From positions 6,448,001 to 6,512,000 of the forward strand of contig CP075492.1 in the NCBI GenBank assembly GCA_021613535.1: 64,000 nucleotides of DNA. Reading direction: 5' to 3'. Positions 12,694-25,702 of the stretch are shown here, piece after piece. Position numbers and translations under genes: made by a program. Source of the stretch: Adineta vaga (taxonomy: Eukaryota; Rotifera). The notes beneath the pieces are model-generated. The model was not told where the DNA came from. It was given only the letters and a program-made list of their open reading frames with translations, and did not search any database. The first letter of the stretch is position 1, and each line of letters opens with the position of its first letter.

Positions 12694-13576
12694 ATGAGCC
12701 CAAACTGTTTCGATATGATCTCGTCATCAGCTACACAATCATCAACAACAATCTCATCATCTAGTTCATCTGGTCCACTTGTACCACCATCGTTATCATC
12801 ATCATCATCTACAAATCCACAATATACAGATGGACATATTACATCCGTCATTATTGGTGATAGTGGTGTCGGAAAATCTGCCTTAGTTGTTAGTTATACA
12901 ACAAATGGCTTTCCAAAACAATACGTACCTACAGCATTTGATAATTATTCAGTTGATGTTTCCGTTGGCACTCAACCTGTTCATTTCGACATTTGCGATA
13001 CAGGTGGAAAGGTAAAACACTTATTCGGATGATGATAATGATAGAAATATATATGATTTCTAGGAACAATTCTCACCTTTACATGGTCTCTGTATCCCGT
13101 ACAGTGATGTTATCTTACTTTGCTTTAGTGTTGTCAATCCACAATCATTTCAAAATGCAATAACCTATTGGTTATCCCGAGCACGTCGTTCCAATTCAAC
13201 AATTCCTATTATTCTTGTCGGTACACAAATGGATTTACGATCGGATTTGAAAACTTTACTTTCACTTGATCAACAAAAATTGAAACCGGTGACAGAAAAA
13301 GAAGCACGAATTTGTGCACAACAAATTCATGCATGTACTTATATTGAATGCTCGGCATTAACTGAAAAAAATCTAAAAAATGTTTTCGATACAGCTCTCT
13401 TAACTGCACTTGAATTTCGTAATGCTAATGCATTATTACCACTTCCATCAACATCAATTGTACCATTGATTGAACAACAAAAGCAAACAACAAATAATAA
13501 ACAACGATCATCACGTCAGCATTCACATTCAAGGAAAACTTGGAGAAGATTAGTATCGGGTTGTATTGGAGTTTGA
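12694..13576 (+). CDS. RhoU/RhoV-like (Wrch/Chp) atypical Rho GTPase
   Basis: Two exons (12694-13011, 13064-13576), 276 residues. A Ser/Pro-rich N-terminal extension of about 45 residues precedes the GTPase domain, as in RhoU/RhoV. Motifs: P-loop GDSGVGKS (12856-12879), switch I YVPTAFDNY, switch II DTGGKEQF (12997 onward, across the intron), GTQMDL for guanine binding, and ECSALTEKNLKNVFD, matching RhoU/V better than Rac/Cdc42. The C-terminus is basic (SRKTWRRLVSGC) and ends CIGV, a possible CaaX or palmitoylation site. RhoU/V proteins cycle rapidly and drive PAK-dependent cytoskeletal changes at membranes. Two unusual points: Ser at Ras position 12 (Rab-like P-loop), and Lys at position 61 with Gly at 59, where Rho proteins have AGQ. 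Confidence 0.88.
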
Positions 13577-14636
13577 GAAATTCATTCGAAAACACGTATG
13601 CATTTATTTATATGTATGTGTGGGTGGGTGGGTTTTCTATCATTTTTTTCTTATAATGGAGAAAGTTTTATTCATGTCTGATTTATTTTATATATTCTAA
13701 TAAAAAAAATATAATCTTAATAATAAGAACTAACTACGCATAAGACGATGTAGAAATAACAAAAGTGAATGATATTTGTATAGATATAAGATATTATGAA
13801 GGTTTTAGACATAAATAATCAATCGTTTTGTATATAACTTTGATGACCTTTTTGTTTTTTTAGCGTCATTTTTGATAACATTGAGTAACACTTGATGGCA
13901 TAAGATTCGATTTCTTATTTATATAAATATATATATATATATATTAATGAAACAATTCAAATCATTCTTTGACTGATTTCATTTTATGATACTATTTGAT
14001 CTTTAATAATGTTTATTGAAATAGAACAATAATTATTCTTTCTAATGTTACATTTATTCACGTGCTAGACATCAGTTTGATTCTTACTTACAATATTCCC
14101 ATGATAGTTTCACATTACATCTGTTTATTAGGAAAATAACAACTAAATTTAATACGATTATAGTTTTAGTACATTCGACATCGACCTATCAATTGCATCT
14201 CGATTGAGTCAAGACAATAATGAATGATGCAAATATATAATTCGACATTAGTAAACTTTTATGAAACATTTTCAAAATTGTCCTATACAAAGAATCGATA
14301 GCTGCTGTTTACAAATACGAGTAGATATTCAATATTGAACGCTTTGTGGCGACCTCTCACATTTTGATTACATATGGTGATGAAGCTATCCATTCATTCA
14401 GTATAATATTATGATGAATCATTTTCATAACTTCGCGACGCGATCGATCAATGTAATCAACTCAAATATTCATACTCGATCTCGGTCGAAATGCACTTTT
14501 GTAGAGGTTAGGTTAGTAGAAAATCACATGTAACTAACTATCGATTTCTATCGTATTGAAGAGATGTCGATACGAAATAGTTTACTAATCTAATAATCAT
14601 TTATTGTTTAAAGCGAGATTAATAAAAAAAGAAAAA
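13577..14636. other. intergenic region, 3' of the Rho gene
   Basis: About 1.06 kb. It carries a short G-rich tract (three GGG runs, 13621-13632), an AATAAA-type signal near 13697 and an (AT)n tract at about 13921-13944. No coding exon or RNA gene is supported. Confidence 0.55.
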
Positions 14637-15041
14637 TTAAATCGTTATAGGAGTACTTTGAATAATTTCATTGATATCATTAGGATTGATTTCTACAAGA
14701 ACTGTAATATGTTTTGGATCAGTCAGAATCGCTACATAAGTTTGACCTTCTTTTGGTTCTTTCATTTCATCATCTGCAAGAGTCGTTCGTTTATCATTCT
14801 GATTTTCAAGTTTAAACTGTAAACCTTTCGAATTTTGTTCATATTCAAATTGAGTATCATCATTTGTTTCATTTAATTCTCCATGAATAACTTGAATGTT
14901 TTCAAATGTTAATCGATAGATATTCTTTGTTTGATCAGAATCATCCATCAAACCACCTTGAATATCAAGTAATATCGCAATAAATGCTAGATCAGCTTTT
15001 GACAAATATTTAATTGCTTGTTCTTTACCTTCGGAAACCAT
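14637..15041 (-). CDS. uncharacterised 134-residue acidic protein
   Basis: Single open exon with an ATG at 15041 (MVSEGKEQAIKYLSKADLAF) and stop at 14637. It has no signal peptide, membrane segment or motif I recognise. It is acidic and hydrophilic in the middle (NETNDDTQFEYEQNSKG) with hydrophobic strand-like stretches near the end (TYVAILTDPKHITVLVEI), suggesting a small folded cytosolic protein. Support for its being real: a clean ATG, codon use like its neighbours, and a compact head-to-head arrangement with ABCD3 (156 bp between the two ATGs, probably a shared promoter). No function is proposed. Confidence 0.6.
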   Translation of the reverse strand: MVSEGKEQAIKYLSKADLAFIAILLDIQGGLMDDSDQTKNIYRLTFENIQVIHGELNETNDDTQFEYEQNSKGLQFKLENQNDKRTTLADDEMKEPKEGQTYVAILTDPKHITVLVEINPNDINEIIQSTPITI

Positions 15042-15197
15042 GAGTTTGTTTCTTCGTTAAAATAATCAAACTGAAATACAATCTTTCATGCACATTGTTA
15101 TACAAAAGAAAAGTCTTTTTCTTCTCATACAACGAACACATGATATGTTGTTCTAATTTTAGAATAGATAAATTATTTTCCTTGTTTTCTTTCAACA

Positions 15198-18100
15198 ATG
15201 GCTGGTATGAGTAAATTACCAGCAGTTTATCGTCATGGTTTTGTCTTAGGTAGGTGATTGAATTGAATATTTATTAGAAGAACGATTATTGTGTTATTTT
15301 CTTAGCATCATCCATGGCGATTTCATATTGGATGACAGTTAAATGGCTTCGTGCACGATCAAAACAGTTCGTGAATGATTTCTTTGCAATGATTTAGTAT
15401 TGAATTTTATTGTGAATTTAGATTATTAGCAAAAGATGTCAATTCATCGATGAAATCTGTAAGTTTTCGAATATCGAAGAAGAAAAATAAACGAATAAGT
15501 ATTGAATTACAATTTTAGCATTTAGCAAAGAAAGATCAAAATGTTGCTGTTGACAAACAATTTTTTCGGTACATAAACTTCTAAAAGAAATTTCTTTCAA
15601 TATGATTTCGTTTAGAAACCTTCTTATGCTAATCAAAATTCTCATTCCAAAAGTTTTCTGTGGCGAAGTAAAACATTCTTCAATAAAATCTCTCTCTCTT
15701 CCAACATGCGAACGATTCTTTTTAGAGTCTTTTTCTTGCTCTTGTTGCTGTTTCACTTGTCGCACGTACATATGCTGATGTATGGATGATTAAAAATAGT
15801 ACATCGGTCGAAAGTGCGATTATCGGACGAAATACAACTTTATTCAAAGAATATCTTGCACGCTTTGCTTATGCAATGCCATTGGTAAGAACTCTACAGA
15901 TTCGTTTTCATCTCAAATGTTTTTCCTTCCATCTTTTAGATCGCATTTGTTAACAATGCTCTTCGAGTAAATCTATTGAACGTTTAAACATGTATATATA
16001 TACAATGAACTAGTCATTTGATTTTTTTTGTCTAGTATACTCTTGAAGAATTAAAATTACGTTTTCGAAAACGTTTATCTCTACATCTATATGATCAATA
16101 TCTTAAGTAAGATATTTATTTGAATTTAAATTTCAAAAAGTTCATTTGTTTTTTTTTGAAGAGGATTTACTTATTATCAAGTGAATACACTCGATAGTCG
16201 AATTACCAATATTGATCAATTATTAACACAAGATGTGGAAAAATTCTGTACTAGTGTTGCTGATCTTTATACAAATATATCGAAAGTAATTGAAAAATGA
16301 ACTATTAATTTTTTTCACTTTAAACTTTTGTCTTTAGCCGTTTTTGGATATTATTATTTATGCAAGAAAACTCTCAGGATCGATTGGTCCTGGTGGACCA
16401 TCATTATTAGTTCTTTATCTAGTTTGTTCCGGTCTTGTTTTAACAAGGTAAAAGTCGAAGAAATTTTTATAAACTAATTAGTTATTAATTTTGAATAGAT
16501 TACGTCGTCCTATTGGACGTATGACCGTTGCCGAACAACAATTCGAAGGAGAATTTCGATATGTTAATTCACGATTAATAACTAATTGTGAAGAAATTGC
16601 ATTTTATAATGGTAGTCGTCGAGAGAAAATGATTATTCGTGATGGGTTTGAACGATTGGTAAACTTCATTATTCTATTGAATGAAAATCAGAATCATTTG
16701 TTTGTTTGTTTTTTCGTTTAGATTAAACATTTAAGGAGTTTAATTATTTTTCGATTAGTTATGGGTTGTATTGATAGTGTTGTTGCTAAATGTAAGTAGA
16801 ACTTGAGTTTCTTATTGAATGTTTCTTTATATCAAAATAATTGATTATGATCATTTAGATGTATCAACATGTGTTGGATATTATGTCGTTAGTCGACCAT
16901 TTTTGGATCCAAATAATACTAGACATGCAAATAGTTCATATAATGAAGTTTTAGAAGTAAGCAATTTGATAAATGATTGGATTTTTGATAGAATATTTTT
17001 CATAGGATTATTATTCTTCGGGTCGAATGCTCATGAGACTTGCTGAAGGTATGTTTTATCTGATCTTGAATGCATTAGTGTAACTTTCTTTTCTTTTCTT
17101 TTCGTTTAGCTGTTGGACGTTTGGTAAGAGTTATACGGTATCATTGATTGATTGATTGATTGAAAGATGATTAATTATAGGTTCTTGCTGGTCGTGAACT
17201 AACAAAATTAGCTGGGTAAGAATCTTGAATATGACATTGAATTTCAATCCCTAGTCTTTTCTGTTTTCTTAGTTTTACTACACGTGTGACTGATTTGATT
17301 GGTGTTTTATCTGATGTAAATAAAGGCAATTGTGTTCGTACTGGAATTAATAATACTACAATTGCTAAGCGACATGATGAAGGACAAATTCGTACACAAG
17401 ATGGAATTATAAAGTATATGACAAAAAACAAAGATTTTCTCTGTTATAATCAATTGTTTTATTGTAATTTAGATTTGAAAATGTTAAACTTATGACTCCG
17501 AATGGTAAGAAATCTTTCTATTCATTAAACTTGTTCGATAATATTTAATTACAGGTGATGTTCTAATTGAAAATCTCAATTTCACAGTTCGATCTGGTCA
17601 AAATGTAATTGTAGTTGGACCAAATGGATGTGGAAAATCAAGTTTATTTCGTACTATTGGCGAAGTAAACATCTCTTTCTCAAAACAATTTCATTTCTCT
17701 ACATTTATTTTTCCGATTAGTTATGGCCGATTGCTAGTGGTACTTTAACAAAACCAGGCAGTGGTCATCTTTTCTATATTCCACAAAAACCATACATGAC
17801 AATCGGTACATTACGTGATCAAATTATTTATCCTGATTCACATGGTGATATGCGTCGAAAAGGAATTAAAGATGAAAACTTACATGAACTATTGGATAAA
17901 GTTCAATTAACTTATTTAACGCAACGCGAAGGAGGTTTCAATGGGGTACAAGATTGGATGGATGTACTTTCAGGTGGAGAAAAACAACGTATTGCGGTAA
18001 GAAGAAATTTTCAATCTAACAAATGAATTTCTATTTTTTTTTCTTTAGATGGCACGTTTATTTTATCATAAACCTCAATTTGCTATACTTGATGAATGTA

Positions 18101-18394
18101 CAAGTGCAGTTTCTGTTGATGTCGAAGGATTTATGTATGAATATTGTCGAAATGTAAGTTTTTCAAAAGATAACTAAAGATAAACGTATGATATATTTTC
18201 AGGCCGGTATTACTTTATTTACTGTTTCACATCGAAAAAGTCTATGGAAATATCATGAAGTAAGAGAAACTTTTATCTTTATTTGCTTAAAAATTATCAT
18301 GTATTTATTTTTCTAGTATTGCTTATATATGGATGGTCGTGGAGATTATTCATACAAGAAAATCGATGAAAACACTTCAGAATTTGGATCATAG
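15198..18394 (+). CDS. ABCD3: ATP-binding cassette sub-family D member 3 (PMP70-like peroxisomal half-transporter)
   Basis: Half-transporter that dimerises in the peroxisomal membrane and imports fatty acyl-CoAs, in ABCD3 mainly branched-chain and dicarboxylic ones. Roughly 20 short exons give about 665 residues against about 659 in human. Recognised in order: a short N-terminus, transmembrane region with [11 protein letters not shown] and [20 protein letters not shown], the EAA-like segment [16 protein letters not shown], and [12 protein letters not shown]. The NBD has Walker [10 protein letters not shown] (about 17617), signature LSGGEKQR (about 17967), Walker [13 protein letters not shown] (about 18079) and an H-loop SHRKSLW. 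These are ABCD3 rather than ABCD1/2 signatures, down to the end [11 protein letters not shown]...EFGS. Start ATG at 15198 ([14 protein letters not shown]). An intron lies at about 15670-15725, where an ORF reading through it would be misleading. No frame lesion seen. Confidence 0.94.
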
Positions 18395-19270
18395 ACAAAA
18401 CTCGATATATTTTAGTGTTTTGTTTTATCTGTGATTGTATTTGGAAAAACGGGAAAAGAAACCAAGTCATTTTAATAAATATCAAAAGTTTTTAGACTTA
18501 ATCAGAATAGAAAAACTTGAATGTTTCTCATGATGTTTAAAAGATCTGGATTTCTAATAAAGAAAAAAACTTTCGTTGATAGAAAATCTGACAGGTCAAG
18601 CATATGTTTGTCTAGTAATTGTTGACGGAAACAGAAAAAAGGATGATAAAGTCAGCTTTCTCTAATATTTCAAGATGGATTAATAACATATATCATAATA
18701 TTGACAGAACATTATTGATTGTGAAACTAAAAATCAAACATCCATCATTCTTATATTCTCATAGCATATTTTCAACATGTAGCTATAAATGTCGGTTTTT
18801 TTCTGTTTGAATAGCTTATCAATGTATACTTCCGCATTCAATATATGAATAATACGAGAGAAAGAAAAAGACTCAGTGTATCTGATAATGAAATAGTTGA
18901 TGTGAATTTATCGAGCTTAAATTTGCTTGGTTATCGACAACTTGATGCGTTGTTTTACCTTTCGTCGAAAATAAAAACTCATTCGGATCTTTTCAATTCA
19001 GCAAAATAACAAACCATATGTTTGTTTGCGTCATTTAAATGAATATTAAATTTGTTTTAATATGTTTTTCTTCCAGATATTTCAAATAGATTAATTAATA
19101 TTAACAGAAGGTAAATATTTTCCTGGAACAAAAAAGTACGTAGGGTTAGAACATCTCAAAACATTTGCATATATAAACCGATTATATATAAATGAGAACA
19201 ATGATTTGCACTTTTTTTCTCTTCAATATCGAATATTAAATTTACTCAGTAATACGTGTTGAGATTACAA
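18395..19270. other. intergenic region between ABCD3 and the ABCA gene
   Basis: 876 bp of AT-rich sequence. An AATAAA at about 18475 likely ends ABCD3, leaving the rest as ABCA promoter and 5' UTR. No exon supported. Confidence 0.55.
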
Positions 19271-22200
19271 ATGAATAAAATACATCATTCTGATTCACTG
19301 GGAAACAGCGCATCAGGAACAAGACCAAGTAACTATCGTCTTATGACTAAGATCAATATCTATATATTTCGAAATAACCTATTCACATTATTCTCTTGTT
19401 CTTAGACTCTTCAGAAGTAAATCGTAACGAAGAACATGCAATGGCTTTCTCATCAAAATCTCACCCATATAATCCATACGGCGTCAATGCTTATCCAATG
19501 ACGGATATGTCAACGAATCGTCAATCGTTAACGAAAGGTGAATATGCACCAATTGGTTCATCTCGAAAATTAAATCTATTACTTCAACGTTCACTTCGAT
19601 ATTCCTATCGACAACGATGTTGTGGATGTTGTCCAACCATTCTTTGTGAATTATTATTTCCATTGATTCTAATTGGATTATTAGCATTAACACGTTATGG
19701 AACGAATGCATTAATTCGTGAAATGAATGACAATCCTGGAACAGTTCCGAGAAATTTTGATCGTGCTCTTTGTCCACAACATTCAAAGGATATTAATACA
19801 AGTTTATCTGAAGATTTATTTGCTAAATGTTTTCAATTTCCACCAAGTTATAAAGGACGACAATGGGAATACGTATCATCACAAATAGTATCGAATAAAA
19901 CGAATTTTATCTTTCGACCAATTACAAATGATACCAATGAACTTGTAAAACTTGCTCAACAACGTTTGTTAAATATGGCTTGTGGAGATACTTATGTTCA
20001 GTACGTGTATCTAGAATTAATTGAGTAGAAGAAATCGAATTGTTTTTCTTTCTTTTCACAGAAGTCAAGATAGTAATAATGGTAATGATAGTTATCTATT
20101 ACAAAATACAACAGTCAATTCAATTATTATTGATTTTGATTCTGCAAATACTCTAAGAACTGAACGTCATCTTGCTTGTAAATAAAAACATTTTCTTTAC
20201 AGAGAAATGATCGAACGAATAATATTCATTTTTCAGATGATATCACGGTTCGTATGCCAAATGTTAGTGTTCAAAATGATCCAGTTGATTTTTCATTCAT
20301 ATCATTTTTACATCCAAGTAAATTGTAATTTATTGAAAAGGTTGAGAATATGTTTTTTTTTGTCTTATTTAGCATATATTGCTGATCGAGCAAATGTAAC
20401 TGATAGTAAAAAAGCTGAAGGTTCAGAATTACCGGAATTTATCGATGTAAAAATGTTCATTGATTCATTATTGATGGCTTATCAAACGGGTAAAACGGTT
20501 GATTTGGAATTAGAACGAAGTCCAATGAGATGTACACCGTTTCGTCGAGATTTTCTTTTCGGTAGGAAAGAAAACATATCTTATTTAATATGGAATTTGT
20601 TTTTTTCGTAGAATCGGGTCCAATTTTAGTGACATTAACATTACTTTTTGTGGATTTCGTGTTTTTTATACCGTAAGACAAATTTCAAATCTTCCAAATG
20701 AAATATCATTTTAAAATTTTAGATATTTAATTCTTCTCGTCAGTTTAATTCGAGAGAAGAATGCGAAAGTTAAAGAAATTCTCAAAGTACTTGGAATAGA
20801 ACCGATTTTAAATAACATTGCTCAAGGAATTCGGTAAGATTTCTTCTTGATTTGTTATCAGATTATTCATACATTTCTTTAGAACATTGATCATTCTCTG
20901 TATATTATCTCTTCTACTATGTATCATATTTAAATTAAAATTAAAACCCGATGCGTATTTCAATACAGTTAATTTCGGTATTCTCTTCATTGGTTATCTC
21001 ATATTCGGTCTTCAAATGATTTCCTTTTGCATTATGAATGCACAAATATTTGATAAAAATGTTCGTGCTGTATTGGCGAATTTATTCATTTATCTTGTAT
21101 CGATCATTGTATTTCCCAATATTCTTCTATGGCCAACAGCAATTCAATATGTTTTAATCTTTTTTAGTCCATATATTGCTGGACATTCACTTTTTCAAGT
21201 AGGAAATTTCTTATGTTTAAAGAAACGTGTTTTTTTTTCATTGTTTGATTTCTTCTAGCAAGCGATTTTACATGATTTAGCAAATAAAGATGTGGCATTA
21301 TTTCGAACGATCTATCGTTTTGTACCAATGTATTTTCCAACATTGATTGTAATGATATTTAGTTGTCTATTCTACTGGTGTTTATCTTGGTATTTGGAAA
21401 AGGTTTTTCCAGGTAAGTGAAAAATAATGAAAGATTACAAAACAAGATAACTTACTATAGGTGAATATGGAATCCCACTTGATTGGAATTTTCTCTTTAA
21501 ACGAGATTATTGGCGTTCAGAAAGAACTTCTGATGATATCGAATCAATATCAAAACCATCGACATCGACAACACGAAGACATTCTGTGGGTACACCAATT
21601 GTTCATGTCAATCATTTAGTGAAAAAATTTGGTCCAGATAAAATTGCTGTTAACGATGTTTCCTTTGATTTATATGAAAATCAAATAACTTCATTACTTG
21701 GTCCAAATGGTTCAGGTAAAACAACAATATTTAATTGTTTAATTGGTATATATAAACAAACATCGGGTACAATAACAATTGAAAGTGAAGAAGGTATGAA
21801 TTGTGATACACGAACAAATATGGATATTTTACGAAGATCAATGGGTTATTGTCCTCAACATGATATTCTTTTTGATTTATTAACAATAAAAGAACAATTA
21901 GAGTTCTATGCAGTAGCTCGTGGTTTTGGAAAAAACAAACAACAAATTGCACAAGAAATGCTTCGTTTAGTTAATCTTGAAGGATCACAATTTCTGTATT
22001 GTAATTCATTATCTGGTGGAATGAAACGACGTTTGTCATTAGCTTGTGCTTTTGTTGGTGACACGAAAATTGTTCTTCTTGATGAAGTAATTCTTTCTTT
22101 CTTTCTTTCTTTTGAATTAAAAAATCGGACCTTCTTGAATTTCCATTTTAGCCATCAAGTGGACTTGATCCATCAAATCGTCGTTTATTATGGGATTGGT

Positions 22201-25200
22201 TACGTACAATGAAAGAAGGTAAAACACTTTTATTAACAACACATTTTATGGAAGAAAGTGATGCCTTATCCGATCGTATTATGATTATTGCTAATGGAAA
22301 TATCAAAGCCGATGGTACATCAGCAAGATTAAAAGAACAATATGGATCAGGTAAATAGTTTTCTTTATCTATTTACAGAAATGAAACGATTAACGATTGA
22401 TTTTAGGTTATAAATTAGTTATCAATAAACAAAGCAATTGTCCTACGGCAGATCTCAAAAAGGAATTACGTACTTATTTACCAAAATTAAAAGTCGAAAC
22501 CGATGTGACAAGTGGTGATGTCGTTTTTCGTACGAATCAACAGCCGAATGAACAATTTGTTCAAGCATTACGGCATTTGGAAGTGATGAAAGAAGAAAAT
22601 CGAATTAAAAACTATGGCGTTCAGAATAGTACAATGGATGATGTATTTCTCAAAATTACAAGAGAAGAAAAAGTTCGAAATGCAGGAGAATCAGCATCAT
22701 CACTTGATGTCGATACGATCGGTAAGTTATTCATTTAAAATCGTAATTTTGGAAATTTTTTTCTTTCTCAGGACGACAATGTGAAACTGTTTTTAATGAA
22801 CAATATTTTCATACTGGTATTGCTTACTATTTCAGTCAATACAATGGATTATTCTGGAAAACCTTACTTGTACGTTATCGTCGTTGGGCATTAACATTAA
22901 TTATACTCTTATTACCAATTCTATACAATCTCTTATCACATTTAATATCTCGTAGTCGAAATGAAATGGGCATCTTTCGAATGAATATGAATTCTCTCAA
23001 TCCACAAACAATTTTCTATCATACAGATGAAAGTATTGAAGATTATTTTCGGGCATCAACTTCAGGTGCAAAACTTGAACAAGGATCAGAAAACATCACG
23101 GAAATGAATGAAAATATTTGGCGTAAGTTTGTTTTTTTCTTTCTTTGACAATACATTTGATTTATTCGTTTTAGAAAAACGAATGGATCGTCCGTATACA
23201 TATACAGATGTTTATCTTGGTTTTAATATTCCTAAACCAAATGGAAATAAATACAAAATTCAATCTTTATCATCGAATTTAATATCAAGTCATGAAATTG
23301 TATCTGTCGCATCGAATACATTCTATAAATATCTTTTAAATGATACAAGTGCATCAATTCAATCAACATTAGTCTATAAAAAAACAGAAAATTTTAGTGA
23401 ACAACGATCGGTTGGTGAATTGTTCAATTTCATAACAACTGTTGCATCATGTTTTCTCAAATTAATACCAACATCTCTCTTATTTGATGTGTATGTTATA
23501 ACAAAACTGAATAATTATCTCCGAAAAATTATTCTTGAATTTTATTTAGATTTTTATTTTATATTTTATTCTTCTATACAACAGTATTTCTAATCAGTGA
23601 AAGAAAAGATAGTTTCTTGTCGTTATTGAATATCAGTGGTTTACAGTAAGTTGTCATTTATAGATCAATTGAATAACATCGGTATAATATATATTCTAGT
23701 CCTGCATCATATTGGCTATTTAGCTATATTTGTGATATACTCATATCTATTGTATGGTTTTGTTATTTACTTGCTATTTATTGTATATTTCATTTGATTT
23801 TCGATGGTTTACCAAACAAAAATAGTCAACTTGATCAATTGAATTTATTTGAATTTCTTAGTTCATGGGATTTACGAGTTTATTTTTATCCACTAGCAAT
23901 TTTAATTGCAATACCAACATTACCATTTGCTTATCTATTAACAAAACTTTTTCGAAGCGACATTCTTGTATGTATACTTTGAATTGAACAAATAATCATC
24001 TGTTCTTTTTTTATCATATATTTATTTTCTAGGGTGGTATAACAATATGTTTTATTCTCATCATTCTTCATTTTGTTAGTATTATTGTTCCAATTGTTAT
24101 GATGATTGTGAAGAGTACATCTATTCGAAGTCTTTTATATTGGTTATTTAATACTCTCTTTCCAAGTATAAATGCGCAAGTCATCGTTGCCGATATTCTT
24201 GCAAAGCAAAGTAAGTTTTGTACTGGCCCAGTACTTTTATTGACGTCGGATGAATCATTCTTTACATCAATTGGTAATGACACAATGATTTGGAATTATG
24301 TGATATTAGTTATACATACAGTATTATTATTGGCAATCTTAATTATTATTGATAGTGGACTGTTACAATTTTCATTTTCATGTTTATATAAATCGACATT
24401 TGATGAAAATACATTGGATGGCGATGTTTTAGCTGAACGTCACCGAATATTAGGATCACAAACTCATACACTCGAAGATGAAGAAGAAGTCGATCATTTA
24501 ACAGTGAATGATCTTGTTAAATATTATCCAATGAGAAAAGTTTTAGCAGTTAATCATTTGACATTTGGTGCACGGCGTGGTGAAGCATTTGGTTTACTTG
24601 GTTATAATGTAAGTTTTAGATTTTCTACTTGATTTATTCTTTCATATATATATATATATTCAAAGGGTGCCGGAAAAACAACAACATTTCGTGTTGTTGT
24701 CGGTGATTTAACGGCAACACAAGGTACTGCTTATATTAATGGACAAAATGTTCGTCGTCGTATAAGATCGACTCGTCATCTTGGTTATTGTCCACAACAA
24801 GATTGTAGTATGGACTTTCTAACTGTTCGAGATAGTCTTTATTTATTAGCACGTATTCGTGGTGTTCAATCTGTACGTTTACAAACGATTGTTGAGACGA
24901 TGAGTTCATTGTTTTTACTTGATCCATTCTTGAATAATTATATTCATCAATTAAGTGGTGGAACGAAACGTCGATTACATGCCGCAATTGCTTTAATTGG
25001 TAATATTGAAAATGTGAAATCGATTTTTAGTGAATTTTTGTTTGTATTTAGGACCACCTCTAGTGTCAATTCTTGATGAACCAACCACAGGTGTAGATCC
25101 AGATGCAAGACAACAGATGCAAGAAATCTTTTTAAATGCAGTTAAAGCAAAATTAACCATTATTTTAACAAGTCATTCCATGGATGAATGGTAAAGAATC

Positions 25201-25626
25201 TTCGATATTATCGAAACATATTTCTTTTGTTTTTGTTTAAATTCTAGTGAACGTGTTTGTAATCGTCTTGGTATAATGGTTAGTGGTCAATTAGCTTGTT
25301 TAGGTACGATACAACATTTAAAATCAAAATTTGGTCAAGGTTATACAATTGAAATCAAAGTTCGTTCAAATTTTGGTGATCCAAATGTCGCACCTATAGA
25401 AAATATTCAACGATTTCTTTTATCTCAGCGAAAATTGAAAGTTGAAGTGAAAGAAACAACACATTCAACAGGTATATTTCAAATTGGTGAAAGTACACCG
25501 GCTGAATTATTTCAATTACTTGAAGAAAATAAACAACAATTAAATGTTGAAACTTATACAATATCTCAAACAACACTCGAACAGATATTTTTATCATTTG
25601 GTAAACAAATACGTACAACTTCATAG
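19271..25626 (+). CDS. ABCA-family full ATP-binding cassette transporter
   Basis: Full-length lipid-transporting ABC protein with two TMD-NBD halves in one chain. The first exon is 19271-19328 (MNKIHHSDSLGN), spliced in phase to 19406. Half 1: a hydrophobic segment at about 19650-19700, a luminal loop shorter than in ABCA1, a membrane cluster at about 20600-21420, and NBD1 with Walker A GPNGSGKTT (about 21700), LSGGMKRRLS (about 22009), Walker B VLLDEPSSGLDP and H-loop TTHFMEE. Half 2: a membrane segment at about 22890, a luminal loop with several Asn-X-Ser/Thr sites, a membrane cluster at about 23600-24400, and NBD2 with Walker A GYNGAGKTT split by an intron at about 24610-24665, LSGGTKRRL (about 24951) and Walker B LDEPTTGVDP. 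It resembles the ABCA3 group more than ABCA1 in length (roughly 1,700-1,800 residues). The stop is 76 bp from the convergent GNAT stop. Confidence 0.9.
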
Positions 25627-25702
25627 AACTTAATATTTAACTGATATTTTAAAAGAATAAGTCACCGCTTCTTTTTTCTTTCATGTAATTATTGAAAAAT
25701 CT

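Noticed and set aside
13617-13640. TGGG repeats as a telomere-like or G-quadruplex signal
   Set aside because: Only three GGG runs and not the organism-wide telomeric array expected; probably a chance microsatellite.
14500-14520. aggttaggttag as an insect-type telomeric TTAGG repeat
   Set aside because: Two units only, internal to ordinary sequence.
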